DNA from: Zygnema cylindricum
Taxonomy: Eukaryota; Streptophyta; Zygnematophyceae; Zygnematales; Zygnemataceae
Reading direction: 5' to 3'
DNA length: 60,536 nucleotides
Assembly (NCBI GenBank): GCA_037447655.1
Contig: JBBHKE010003429.1
Span: 112,512 to 173,047, forward strand
Of the stretch, positions 45,466 through 56,711 are shown piece by piece. The position numbers and the translations under genes were made by a program. The notes under the pieces are model-generated. The model was given only the letters and a program-made list of their open reading frames with translations. It searched no databases and had not been told where the DNA came from. Positions within the stretch are counted from its first letter, which is position 1; the number at the start of each line of letters is the position of its first letter.

Positions 45466-46510
45466 TGCAATTCTGTGTCCTCCATTGAACCACATAATAT
45501 AGGAAGCCTCTAGATAGTATTTAACTAACCCACTTTAAGCCACAACCACTGCTGTCTAGGAATGCAAAATGACAGTTTGACTACACTCCTATGCAGCATG
45601 GACTCCCTTGAGTCCGTAGCAAAAAGAATCACTGAAAACGTCCAACCAACCGATAAGTTATGGGGCAGTAAAAATGCCAATTTGTACAAACTCTCAAAGA
45701 GAGAGGTGACTACCTACCAAAATTTTCTAAGTCCTGATTCCCTCTAATAACTTCTATCTACTGAAGTACAGACCAATCAGATTACTGTACCGTACAAAAA
45801 AGAACTACTGCCATTGTACCTTTTGTATGGCCTATGTACGACAAGGCTATTAAGCAGACGCGTGTTTGCTTTTCACTCGTCCGTACATTCCTCGGAATTC
45901 CTATGACCGAATGTCATCTCTCCACGTGGCTCCAAATCATACCACGTCACAAAACACCAAAGCGACCACTCCGGGATATCGGTGATGATGTGCGCCGTTG
46001 GATTTGCAGCGAGACGCAATCTTAGCCATTATAAATACTTGCGCGATATTTGTTTCGCTGTCAAAACAAAATGCGTGGTATTCGTTTTGAAAATGTGTCG
46101 TACTTTGTACTTTCATAAAACTGTATCTATGCAAGCCGTATATAGTTTTAGTTAAATGAATTTTTTCCTCTTTATAGATATATATATATCTATCGCATTC
46201 TATAACATTTAGCATTGGTCCTAGTCTTATAGGATAAAGCTGACCGCTATCGGCCAACTTGACGATCCAAAGGTAGCGCGATCAAATCCCACGCCCGTCA
46301 GGTATAGTTGTATTTTTAGTAGCCTACTAAAAATAACTGCCTGTTGAACAAAGGCAGCCATGGATCAACCACCCTCTCTATTATTCAGTGACTACAACAA
46401 GTATGGGGGATAGAGAGAAGAGGTGGAGACAGGCTGTCCGTCCTTTTTCTTTTCTTTTATACTAACCTATTAAACCTAGAAAATACTCTAGAAATCTATT
46501 ATTTTCAACA
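45466..46510 (-). repeat. 3' LTR of copia element 2
   Basis: 1045 bp, collinear with 58167-59208. CT landmark ccctctctattattcagtgac at 46371. Confidence 0.95.
46222..46300 (+). other. Antisense tRNA-like block in 3' LTR
   Basis: tcttataggataaagctgacc and gcgcgatcaaatcccacgc, 54 bp apart, antisense to the LTR. The A-box part resembles tRNA D-arms such as taatggataaggc. Counterpart at 58915-58998 in the other LTR. Confidence 0.5.
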
Positions 46511-46529
46511 CTCCCATAATTTTCTAGTC

Positions 46530-47078
46530 TTATTCTAATTTTTCTTTCAACCCGCGTTTTTCCCAACAATATTTTAATTTTGGAGAGGGCACAGGTTTGG
46601 TCATCATGTCAGCCACCATTTTTTCATCAGGTCTATTTACAAGATTTAAAATTTTATTTTCAACTTTTTCTCTTACGAAGCTTAATCTTATGTCCATATG
46701 TTTTGCTTTAAAATGGTGTTTTGGATTGGCTCCAATTGCGATTGCAGCTTGATTATCGCAAAAGATTTCATGCAGTCCCTCTTTCATATATCATAGTTCT
46801 TGCAACAATGACTTCACCCACATTAGTTCTTTTACAGCTGAACAATACGCCGTATATTCAGCCTCTATAGTAGACTGAGCAACCACCTTTTGTTGCTTAT
46901 GCTCCAACAGCAAGCACCTTCCCCCACATACAAAAAATATCCAGAAGTGCATCTTCTCATAGGGTGCATCCCCATAACTGGCATCACTCCAAGTGGTGAT
47001 ATCAGTGTGCTCCCCTCCCAAATGCAACCATAATTCTCTGGTTCCAACCAAATATCTCATGAATCTCTTGGTTGCCTC
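46530..47078 (-). pseudogene. Copia RNase H (element 2)
   Basis: MRYLVGTRELWLHLGGEH, WSDASYGDAPYEKMHFWIFF, VVAQSTIEAEYTAYCSAVKE, a stop (LLQEL*YMKEG), then IFCDNQAAIAIGANPKHHF and VADMMTKPVPSPKLK. This is the complete RNase H C terminus, with one or two stops and a probable frameshift where element 1 has RRCTTGYVL. Confidence 0.88.
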
Positions 47079-48239
47079 CTAGTCTCTCTTTTTAGGATCA
47101 TTAAGACTCCTACTGAGTACTCCAACTGCTGCCGCTATGTCCTCTCTGGTACAGTTCATAAAGTAGATCAAACTTTCTACGACCTGTCTATAAGGGATAG
47201 ATTTCACAGAATCTCTCTCCTCTGGACTCATCTGATCGTCTAAGATAATCACTCCTCCTACTACACTCCCATCACTTACATTTTTCAAGTCCATGGGAGT
47301 GGTACAACTGTTAGCATTTTCCATATGGAATTTTACAAGCATATTACCTATTGTTTCTTTCTGAGTAAGTCTAATAATCTTCTTCCCCCTATCTCTCTCT
47401 ATTTGGATCCCCAAAATATATTTTGCCTCCTTTAAATCCTTCATTGCAAATCTGCCCCTAAGATCTTTCTTCAGCCTATTGATCTTCTCCAAATACTTAC
47501 TCAACATAAGCAGATCATCCACGTAAATTGCAATAAAAATGACACCATTCTCATCTTCAAACATATAGATAGAATGGTCATAGCTGATCCGGCTATATCC
47601 CAGATCGGTGAGAAACTCATCTAGTTTCTTATTCCACTGTCGGGGAGCCTGCTTTAGTCCATATAAGGATTTTATGAGCCGGCAGACTTTGCTCTCTTCT
47701 TCTTCTTCCACGAACCCTTCTTGTTGCCCCATGAAAATTTCTTCCTCTAACTCACCATTAAGAAAAATTGTCTTAATGTCCATCTGGTGGATTTCCATGT
47801 CTTCCGCTGCTTCCAAACTGAGGAGAATCCTTACTGAGGGGAATCGAACAACTGGAGCAAAGGTTTCCTCATAGTCAATCCCCTCCTTTTAAGTGAATCC
47901 CTTTGCTACCAATCAGGCCTTAAATCTCTTAATGGTATTATCTAGGTTCAATTTTAGTTTAAATACCAATTTACTCCCAATAGGTTTTATGTCTGGAGGA
48001 CAATCAGCTAATTCCCAAGTATTTGCTTCTATGATAGAAGCCATCTCATCATTTATGGCTCTAATCCATATTTCTTTCTCTAAACTATTCACGGCCTCCG
48101 AGTAAGACTGAGGGTGATCTGGGTGAGATAGCTTAGTTACCTTATGAGCCGTTTGTTTTTCCTTTATCCTTTTGCTGCTCCTCCTTCCTCCCTCAAACTC
48201 TGAAGCTGGAATGGATGGAAGTCTTGGATTTCTTCTCAC
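47079..48239 (-). pseudogene. Copia linker and reverse transcriptase (element 2)
   Basis: LPSIPASEFEGGRRSSKR, IIEANTWELADCPPDIKPIG, then KA*LVAKGFT*KEGIDYEET with TGA and TAA stops at former CGA and CAA codons, then QMDIKTIFLNGELEEEIFMG, SLYGLKQAPRQW, the active site AIYVDDLLMLS, and CTTPMDL to NDPKKRD*EA. The YVDD site is intact, but the frame is broken. Confidence 0.9.
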
Positions 48240-48242
48240 TGT

Positions 48243-49406
48243 CTAATCGCCTCCCTTGTCCATGGAAGCCGGTTCTTGTCCTGCTTCTTCTATCTCCTCG
48301 AAGTCCATAGAAGTATATGAGGTTTCCGGTGAGTCTCCTGTATCTTGGATCTCCCTTAAATCTGCAATCATGATTTTACTCATGTCTTTTTCGGGAATGA
48401 CCAAGTTCTCTTCACTGTCGAACTCAAATCTGATTCTTATCTTCTTTGAATATTTGAAGGGGTTGAATGGCTTCCCTTCATCCATGACAACTAAGTGTTT
48501 GACCAGAATTATATCTTTCTTTGCTAAGTCATAGACTCTATATCCCTTAACATCCTCATCATATCCCACAAAGTATCCAGGTTTTCCCTTAGCATCTAGT
48601 TTCCAGTTTTTCCTATCCGTGTCAAGACTGTAAACTTGGCTACCAAATACTTTAAGGTGTGAGATAACTGGTTTCCTTCCAACCCATCTCTCATAAGGTG
48701 TCACTCCCTTTATAGCTGAGGTAAGGACTCTATTTTTAACGTAGTCGGCACAATTCATTGCTTCTGCCCAAAATCTCTTTCCTATTTTCTTGTCTGCCAA
48801 CGTACTGCATTCACTATCTCTTAGTGTTCGATTCGACCTCTCAGCTACCCGATTTTGTTTCGGGTTTTATGGTATAGTTTTTTGGTGTTGCACTCCCTCA
48901 TCTCTCAGATATTCCTCAAACTGGTTAGAGGTATATTCCCCCCCATTATCACTCTTTATCCTCTTAATGGGGGTTTCATGCAACTTCTCACTCCAGGCTT
49001 TGTATTCTTTGAAGTAAGTTGATGCTTCAGACTTTGTTTTCAGAAAGCATACTCTATAGTATCTAGACCAGTCATCAGTTATTGTCATCATAAACCTCTT
49101 TCCTCCAACCGAAGGTACTTTTGCGGGTCCCCAAATATCTGTGTGGACCAAATCTAACACACTCTCACCTCTATATGTGGCGACTTTGGGAAAGGGAAGT
49201 CTGTGAGCTTTACCTTGAGCACAACCACTACAATCATCCATCATTTCATTATCCTCAAACTGAATGCCTTCTACTACCCCAAGCTTTTTCATTTCCCTCA
49301 ACCTATCAAAATGCACATGTTCCAACCGCTTATGCCAAATCATCAACTTAGGAACACCAACATAATAAGCATTCTTCTTTTCATTACTTAGGTTAAGCCT
49401 AAACAT
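48243..49406 (-). pseudogene. Copia integrase (element 2)
   Basis: HKRLEHVHFDRL and CSGCAQGKAHRLPFP (zinc site), LVHTDIWGPAKV (first Asp), TITDDWSRYYRVCFL, IKSDNGGEYTSNQF (second Asp), then a TAA stop and NPKQNRVAERSN, where the catalytic Glu of NPEQNG is Lys. Continues with FWAEAMNCADYVKNRVLT, TPYERWVGRKP and VYDLAKKDIILVKHLV to a TAG before the RT linker. Inactive by both the stop and the Glu-to-Lys change. Confidence 0.9.
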
Positions 49407-49915
49407 TCATTGGCTACCCTTATCTGCCGTGAAGTAAACTTCATCCCCATACTTAGCTGTAAAGACTCCCTGTCTAGTGAAGGTATCAAACTCCTTGTCA
49501 TCTAGCACAGACGTAGAGACAAGATTTTTACTCAGTTGAGGAATGTAAAGTACATCTGAGAATGTAAGTATAGAATTCTTCCCCTCCACTAAGACTTTCA
49601 GATCTACTAATCCCACTAGATCTGTGGTAACCACTCTCCCATCCCCATACTCTATTTCTACAGTAGGGATCTTTCTTAGCTTAGTGAAGTGTTTTTTATC
49701 ACGACACATATGCATGGATGCACGTGAGTTGATAATCCATCCTTCCTGTGGAGCTTCCCGAATTGCTCCAAGGGCACACTTCTGTCTCCGAGGGATTTCC
49801 TTTTCCTCCAGGCTTTCGTCAAGAAGAAGCTCCCCATCCTCCTCTGAGGACTCATCGTCGGTTTCTCCTGTCACTTTTGTAACCACACGTGCTTTTTTCT
49901 TCCCTCCGGAAAAAC
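49407..49915 (-). pseudogene. Copia gag end and protease (element 2)
   Basis: The frame reads GGKKKARVVTKVTGETDDES, EEKEIPRRQKCALGAIREAP, then WIINSRASMHMC, where DSGAS has become NSRAS, then EIEYGDGRVVTTDLVG and VLYIPQLSKNLVSTSV, ending at a TGA (GSQ*MF). The frame is open at its N-terminal end up to the chromovirus insertion point. Confidence 0.9.
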
Positions 49916-49920
49916 CCCCT

Positions 49921-50437
49921 TGTAACAGGGTTACAGAATTGGGTACTTAGTAGTTAGGGCTAGGCTGCTATAGTTGCGATTTCAGAGCTGCGCAGTTGCG
50001 ATGCCAGAGCAGCGCAGCTGCGATTCTAGACCAGCGCAGCATAGCAACATAGCAACTTAGCGGCGTAGCAACTAGTAGCGCAACGGCGTAGCAGAGCAGC
50101 ATACCAACGCCGCAATTGTGTAGATTGAACTGTATAGTTCTAGAAGGAAGTTTGGATAGATCTTGGATTGGCCGCGAAGGTCCACGTGTACAGCTGTATA
50201 GTACTAAGTTGACCAGCAGTTAGCTAGTTTAAATAGTCAGGTAGACCTAGTGAATAGGACACCGGAAGTAGACATGAAATAGACTTACGCAGCTAGCGCA
50301 ACCTTGTACTCTCTTTCAAGTAACAAAGCCCAACTTTGTCTGTGAGTTCTGTGTGCTCTTGCTGTTGCTACGGGGAGATCCTTGGTATTTTCCGCTGTGC
50401 ATTGTGACGTATTGTGGGTGTTGTTACCTCTTTTACA
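49921..50437 (+). repeat. 5' LTR of chromovirus
   Basis: 517 bp, TGTAACAGGG...CTCTTTTACA. Contains runs of agcgcag/tagcagcatagc-type short repeats (49985-50110). Confidence 0.97.
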
Positions 50438-50438
50438 C

Positions 50439-50451
50439 TGGTATCGGAGCC
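50439..50451 (+). other. Primer binding site (initiator Met tRNA)
   Basis: TGGTATCGGAGCC, one base after the LTR. Matches the usual plant iMet primer site TGGTATCAGAGCC with one substitution. Confidence 0.9.
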
Positions 50452-50501
50452 GTTACCCGTGACTCGACAACATAGATGAACACGGTGTATCTACTACAGA
50501 A

Positions 50502-51415
50502 ATGTTGGCGCAAGTTCTCAGGAGTTGGAAAGTGTGAGATTACAGAATGCGCAGCTAAGTAACACCTTCATGGCCTTGGAGACGCGTCTAGGGGAGCGAC
50601 CTCATGGAGGCATCGAGAGAGATTCTCGGAGACCGAAATTACGGCTTCCCGACGAGTTTGACCCTGCAAGACACAAGAACCTTGACTCATGGCTATTCTC
50701 CGTGGCGAACTATCTCGAGAATTTTCCTAGCCTATCGGATCGTGAGAAGATTCACTACGCGGGTGGTCTTCTTAAAGGGGCAGCGGGGGCTTGGTGGAGA
50801 ACGTTGGTAGAGGACGATGAGACACCGACCGTCTGGGCGCTCTTCGTTCAACTCCTCCGCGACACTTGGCAGCCTGTCAACACGGTGAAGGCGGCGAGAG
50901 ATAAGATCGCGGTATTGAAGCAACGAACTTCCGTGATGGAGTTTACGCAGAGGTTCTTGGAGTGCAAGGTCCAAATACCTACGATGACGGAGGACGAAGC
51001 CGTGGATCGTTTCGTGAAGGGGCTTAAGTCGTCTATTCGTAGAGATGTGAACAATGGCTTGCTCGGGAAAGCACAACTCCTCCTCTCTCAGCAATCATCA
51101 AGTTTGCGGAGCGGACCGATTCGGTCAACTTCAACCTCCGGAGACCTTATCACTACGGGTCGAGCAGTAGCGGAGGAAACCGACGAGACGAAGGTCCAAC
51201 CCCCATGGAGCTCGGCGCAATTAATGAGGATAAGGAAGCGGTCAACGTCCTGCGGAAAAAGAAGAAAACCACCAAGACCAAGACCAATGACTTGTCCCCC
51301 GAGGAAATCCAACGGAGGAGGCAAAATGGCCTATGCTTCCAGTGCGGTTCTCCGGATCACATGGCTCGGGAGTGTCCAAAACGGAAAGACCCCAAAAAGG
51401 GAAAACTTACCGTTA
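50502..51415 (+). pseudogene. Chromovirus gag
   Basis: Probably starts at ATG 50502 (MLAQVLR), with a one-base loss near 50520 before the long open frame ELESVRLQNAQLS. The capsid-like part includes LRLPDEFDPARHKNLDSWLF, KGAAGAWWRTL and FTQRFLECKVQIPTMTEDEA. A second frameshift near 51090 moves the end of capsid to the frame that reads [28 protein letters not shown] and the zinc knuckle [14 protein letters not shown] (about 51337-51378). Gag would assemble the particle and bind RNA. Confidence 0.9.
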
Positions 51416-52362
51416 TGAGGTTAGCCGGAGAAGGAGGTGACCCTTTGATATTTCGGGGTCAAATAGGAGTGAGTGCAGCTGACTTCATGGTGGACTCCGG
51501 AGCGTCGGGGAACTTCATTAACGAGGCGACGGTGAAAAGGTTGAAACTTCCTCTTGTGGTACTACATAATCCTCAGTCGGTGCAATTGGCCGACGGCAGT
51601 TCCCTATCAATCACCCATCGTACCCCGAGGTTGCGCGTCGGCATTGGGAAATTCCGATGGTACGACACGCTTCATGTATTACCTCTTGGGGATCATGAGG
51701 TAATATTGGGGAAGCCGTGGCTGCAAAAATGGAATCCGATGATTGACTGGAGAAGTGGCGCCATGAGAGTGAAGAAAGGTGAAGAAGAGTTTGAGGTAAC
51801 AGCGGGAGCGGCTGGTAAGGGAACGGAAGAGGGACGCCTGCTTTCGGCCTTACAGCTTAAGAGGGCACTTAAGAAAGGGGAAATGATTTATATGGCGGTC
51901 GTCCAGCCAATGGAGGAGGCGAAGGAGGAGATCCCGGAAGAATGGAAAAAGAAGGACCCCGACTTCGACTCCAAAGAAAGTGACGACATTGGAAAGACTT
52001 CCGAAGAGGCCCCGGAAGTCGTGTCAAAACTTCTCGAGGAGTACGCAGATGTATTTCCCCCGAAGCTCCCCGAAGGATTACCTCCGAAGCGCGAAGTGGA
52101 TCATAAAATAGAGCTTGTTCCTGGAGCGGTACCTCCGGCTAATCGGATGTACAAGATGAGCTACACCGAGTTGGACGAATTGAAAAAGCAACTCGCGGAG
52201 TTGGTCGAAGCCGGAGCAATCGAACCAAGCAAGTCACCGTATGGAGCCCCTGTTCTCTTTGTGAACAAGAAAGATGGAGGGTTCCGTATGTGTATAGATT
52301 ACCGAGCGCTGAACAAGTTAACGGTGAAGAATGCGTACCCCCTACCGAGGATAGACGAATGA
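51416..52362 (+). pseudogene. Chromovirus protease and N-terminal RT, cut by inversion
   Basis: In frame with the gag end. Protease: [18 protein letters not shown] (catalytic DSG intact) and [21 protein letters not shown] start: [60 protein letters not shown] and [20 protein letters not shown], ending E* at 52360-52362. The rest of RT is on the opposite strand at 55281. About 16 codons of the usual LLDRL...FSKIDL segment are missing between the two parts. Confidence 0.93.
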
Positions 52363-52392
52363 TGGTTGTATCCCGGGGGTTGAGGGTTTCAC

Positions 52393-55283
52393 TTATGGGC
52401 TGTGCGCAGCGTCGCAGCGTGCGAGGGTATCGCAGTATCCAACATGTCTAAAACTGCGTTGCTGCGGCGGAACCGAGGGTTCGTCGTTACCTACATAGTG
52501 AAACACAATTGCGCCGTTGCGCTTTCCTGTCAGCGCAGTGGTGATACTGCGATCCTCTGACGTCATCATGACCATGTTGCGCTGCGGTGGTTGCGCTGCT
52601 ACAGCGCTGCAGTGTGGTAACATCGCCGCTGCGGTCCTTTGCCGCGTCCCCAATATTATTGCGATGGTTGCGCCACTGCGATTCGCCCCTTTGTTGCGGC
52701 CGCTGCAATTGCCCCTCGGGTAAAGCTGAGTGTCCTCACTCTGCAGAAACCGGCGCAGCAACTCCGGGGAATGCAGATCCCCCTCGTCCACCCAAGAGTC
52801 GTCCTCAGCACCGTAACCCTTCCAACGCACCAAGTATTGCGTGGAGTTAGAATTCCGAGAGCGACGTGACTTAAGGATCTCTTCCACCTCATACTCGTCT
52901 GAGGTACCTTGAACGGGTTGTAGAGGAGTATGCCGTCGTCGGTTAGGGAACACCGAATCAGGATCACGGAATGGTTTAAGGAGGGAAACATGGAAAACAT
53001 TGTGGATATGCCAGTCCGTCGGGATATCCAACCTGTAAGCGACGTTGCCCACACGGGACAGAATTGTGAACGGGCGCGTGAACTTTGGGGCTAACTTTTT
53101 AGAGAGGGCTCCCGGCAAGGAGAGGTTTGCCATATTAAGGCGAACCTTGTCCCCCACACAGAAGACTATTTCCTTCCGGTGAGCGTCCGCCTGCGACTTT
53201 TGGCGATCCTTTGCCAGTTGGAGCGCCTTTGCCGCCTTTTCCAGGTTGCCTTGCAACGTCTTGGCAAAGTCTAAAGCAGCCGGTGTTTCGCAGTCCGCTA
53301 CCAATAAAGTGTGGGGAAGAGTGGGTTGTCGTCCATTGAGGGAGAAAGGCGTAGCATTTGTTGACGAGTGGACTGCACTGTTGTATGCTACTTCGATTGC
53401 CGTTAAATGGTCCACCCAATCCGTTTGGTGCACCGAGACATAAGCCCGCAATGCTTCCTCCAAAGTCCGATTCACCCGTTCAGTTTGACCATCAGTTTGA
53501 GGGTGGTAGGCTGTGGACATGGCAAGCTGCGTTCCGCATAACGCAAATAGATTTTGCCAAAAGTGGCTCACGAATTTTCGATCGCGGTCGCTGACGATCC
53601 TTTTTGGAAGACCGTGATGGCGGAATATTTCCCGAAAGAATAAGTCCGCAATATCTCGTGCAGTAGCCGTAGTGGTCGTGGGTAGAAAATGTGCCATTTT
53701 CGTTAGGTAATCCACGACGACGAAGATTGAGTCGTAGCCCTCCTTCGTCCGGGGAAGGGCCACGATAAAATCCATCGAGATCGCCTCCCAAGGAACAGAT
53801 GGTATTGGGAGGGGTTGTAACAGACCTTGTTGCCCTGAATCAGATTTGTTTCTATTACACGAGTCACACGTCCGGACATATTCTGCAATGTCTCGAGTCA
53901 TGTTTGGCCAGTAATACGCTTCAGCGACACGTGCGGTTGTTTTATCTCGTCCAAAATGTCCACTGAGCGGCTCGTCATGACTCATTTGAAGAATTGCGTG
54001 ACGAAGTGCCGTATTTGTCGGCACATATAGCCGTGTTGTCTTACTCGGTCTATACCGCCACATATCATTGGCAGTTCGAACGAGTACTTTCCGTTTGACA
54101 AGTTCCTTTAGTGAACCATCATCGCCGTAGGCGGCCTTTATCCGACTTAACCACTGTTCGTCCACTTGCACCGTACTGGTGACTGCGCTGAGCTTCTGAT
54201 TTTGCGCTTCGGTCAACGCTGCGCTTTTCTCTTTCACAGAGTCTCCGTTCCTCTGCTGCGGTGCTTGCGGTTGTTGCTCCGCTGCCGGCGCAGCGACGTC
54301 AGGTCTTCTTGACAGCGCATCCGCCGGGTTCGTTTTGCCCGGCTTATATTCAATAACAAGTTCCGGACCGAAGGTTTGCAGGAACGTCATCCAGCGCACT
54401 TGTTTCTTGGACAACTTCGGCTGGGTTTGGAGATATTGTAAGGCGTGGTGATCCGTGATAACCGTGATCCGTTTTCCCTGAACGTAACACTTCCAAACCT
54501 CCAGCGCATTGATAATAGCTATTGTTTCCTTCTCATGGGTAGCCCAGTTCAACTCTGCTGCCTTTAGTTTGCGACTGTCGTAGGCGATGGGTTGAAGGCC
54601 TTTTCCTTGATCCTGCATAAGGATCGCTCCAATAGCCATATCGCTAGCGTCAGTAATTACCGTCCAAGGTAAATCCGGATCGGGAACAGCTAACACAGGG
54701 GCGGTAACCAACCGCTCCTTTAGCGTGTTAAAGGCTGTTTCTTGCGCCGCTTTCCAATCATAGGGCGCATCATTCTTGAGCAATTCCGTGAGCGGTGCAG
54801 CGATTTTTGCGAAACCTTCGACAAAACGTCGATAATAGGAGCATAGTCCGAGAAAGCTTCGTAACTCCGTAATATTCGCCGGCTGCGGCCACTCCTTTAC
54901 TGCTCTAGTCTTGTTGGGATCCACTGCGATCCCGTCCCGGCTCACCACATGGCCTAGAAAGTCAATTTTCTCCTTAAAGAAGTCACATTTACTTCTTTTT
55001 GCGTATAACTTATGCTCCCGAAGGACTTGGAGGACCGTCCGTAAGTGCTTCACATGCTCCTCCTGCGTTCGGCTATACACCAATATGTCATCTAAGAAGA
55101 CGATCACGAATGCGTCCAGATATTGTCGAAAGATGGAATTCATTAAATGCATAAAGGTCGCCGGTGCGTTAGTCAACCCGAACGGCATTACCCGAAACTG
55201 GAAATGACCGTATCGAGTTCTGAACGCCGTCTTTTCCACATCCTCCTCGGCAATTCTGATCTGGTGGTAGCCGCTCCGCAAGT
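52393..55283 (-). pseudogene. Chromovirus pol 3' part (RT-RNaseH-IN-chromodomain), inverted
   Basis: A 962-codon open frame on the minus strand. Positions in this frame: RSGYHQIRI at 2-10, RT active site FLDD 62-65, RNase H Asp in [12 protein letters not shown] 211 and TDHHALQYL 276, integrase zinc site H435, H442, C472, C475, core D504 (SMDFIVALP), D565 (SDRDRKF), E601 ([10 protein letters not shown]), GDKV...LSKKLAPKF domain about 709-735, chromodomain about 797-845 (YEVEEIL...[10 protein letters not shown]...SWV), then about 107 residues of low-complexity tail. All catalytic residues are present and the frame is unbroken. It has no promoter of its own orientation and lacks the RT N terminus, so it cannot work in place. 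Confidence 0.93.
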
Positions 55284-55300
55284 AAAAGAGGTAACAACCA
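55284..55300 (-). other. 17-nt LTR-end match at the inversion breakpoint
   Basis: gtaaaagaggtaacaac is the exact reverse complement of the last bases of the chromovirus LTR (gttgttacctcttttac), placed immediately before the inverted RT frame. In the LTRs it is at 50420-50436 and 57211-57227. Confidence 0.8.
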
Positions 55301-55388
55301 ACTCAGTCTCGGCAGCTTGGAAACGGCTTCTCTCCGCACAATTACTTTACCTCCGCTTCTGGAGCTACCGGAATTGTCTGGTTCACCA

Positions 55389-56666
55389 ATGTCTATGGCG
55401 TCGTCGTCCTCTCCACCCTCGAAAAGGAGGAGACTGGTACGGGTGGGACAAGGAGACCCGAGCCGTCCCGAGAGATTGCTAAGGGCGGCGGAAGCCATGG
55501 TGGAAGCTAGCAATCGAAGAGAGGTAGAAGTGGAGCCGGAACCGGAGGATAGTGTCAGTTGCGAGGCAGGACCGGCGGAGACCAGTGGAGGGGAGGGGTC
55601 AGAGAACTCATAGGACCCTGAATACACCCCAACCCGGGAAGGCGATCAGGAACTTCAAGCAGATCATGAGCTGTCGGAGGCGGAGGAGCCGGAACGCGAA
55701 CAAACACCTCCGCCAATTGAGGAGCGCGCCTCAGATCTGGAGGTGACGCGGGACCCAACCAAGGAGAGCACTCCAGACGATCAATCGTCTGAAAGCGCGG
55801 AGAGGAAAGCGGAGGAACAATACCCCAGCGGTGATGATGTGTTTCTCTTGCGCGAAAACCGAAGAGATTCGGAGGAGGAGAGTGAACAGGGAGAGGAAAT
55901 TCCCGACTACCTCTTCCCACTACCGGTCGACACCCAGCATCCGGACCTCGCCTTCAGCTTCGCCAAAAGGTTTTATTGGGACCCCTCAGAGTGGCCCGAA
56001 GAATGGCGTATAGGGAAGCCTGGAGATCCTATCCGCATCCCTACCAACGTTCCGTCACACCCAGCGTGGAATTTCATGCGAACCAAGGACCTGGGGAATA
56101 ATCATAAAGGCTATGTGCAGCTGAATCCTCACACCTTACCGTTTGTAGAGGTGGTAGAGGAAAACTACAGGTACAGAATTGATGTTCCCTGGTTACTTTG
56201 CCATTATCACCCGTGGGATGTCCGCCTCCACGACATCATCTCTCGAGCGGAAGTCACCCCTGAAGTGCGAGTACTCAAGCTGGCTCGAAGGAATGCTCTG
56301 CAGTTGGCCCGAGCTGCAAGAAAACACGTGTCCTTCAAATTACGAAAGGTACCTCTGTGGGAACCGGCGGACGAGGAACCAGAGGAAGCTACCCCAGGGG
56401 CTGAACCCGGAGAACCCAGGATTCCGGCACCCGAGGAGCCTGCACCTGCGGACGTTCCGCAGCAAACCGCAGTACCCATGGAGGAAGCGGAAAATCAGGT
56501 TCGGGAACGAATTACTCGGCGGCGGTTGGCAGCTGCAGATCGTCACATCGCGTTACTGGAGACCCGATGTGAACAGCTCCAACATCAACTCGACGTCCTT
56601 CGCCAGGAGTTCGAGGAGTATCGTGAAGAAACATACGACATACTCCGGCAAATGCAGTTTCCCTGA
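55389..56666 (+). pseudogene. Chromovirus ORF3, unknown protein with coiled coil, one internal stop
   Basis: A 426-codon frame (ATG 55389 to TGA 56664-56666), in the same sense as gag and the LTRs, between pol and the 3' LTR. It is interrupted only by TAG at 55611-55613; the same frame is open on both sides. N terminus SMASSSSPPSKRRRLVRV has a basic nuclear-signal-like cluster. Next an acidic, Pro/Glu/Ser-rich region (EPEREQTPPPIEERASDLEV). Then an ordered middle with WDPSEWPEEWRIGKPGD, NNHKGYVQLNPHTLPFVEVV and DVPWLLCHYHPWDVRLHD. Then a Pro/Ala/Glu linker and a C-terminal heptad-like coiled coil (HIALLETRCEQLQHQLDVL, EFEEYREETYDIL). No transmembrane segment, so not an envelope-type protein. 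I do not recognise the family. Possibly a captured host gene or an element accessory protein. Confidence 0.8.
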
Positions 56667-56698
56667 CTCCATCAAAGTTCAGCGGGACGCTGAATCCT

Positions 56699-56711
56699 TA
56701 GTGGGAGGCAC
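56699..56711 (+). other. Polypurine tract before chromovirus 3' LTR
   Basis: tagtgggaggcac directly before TGTAACA. Purine-rich, in the position of the plus-strand primer. Confidence 0.7.

Noticed and set aside
50525-56666. Two separate Ty3 elements in opposite orientation
   Set aside because: One pair of equal LTRs, one target duplication, and RT halves that are complementary parts of one domain point to a single element with an internal inversion.
55389-56666. ORF3 as retroviral envelope
   Set aside because: No signal peptide, no transmembrane segment, few cysteines; acidic linker and coiled coil instead.
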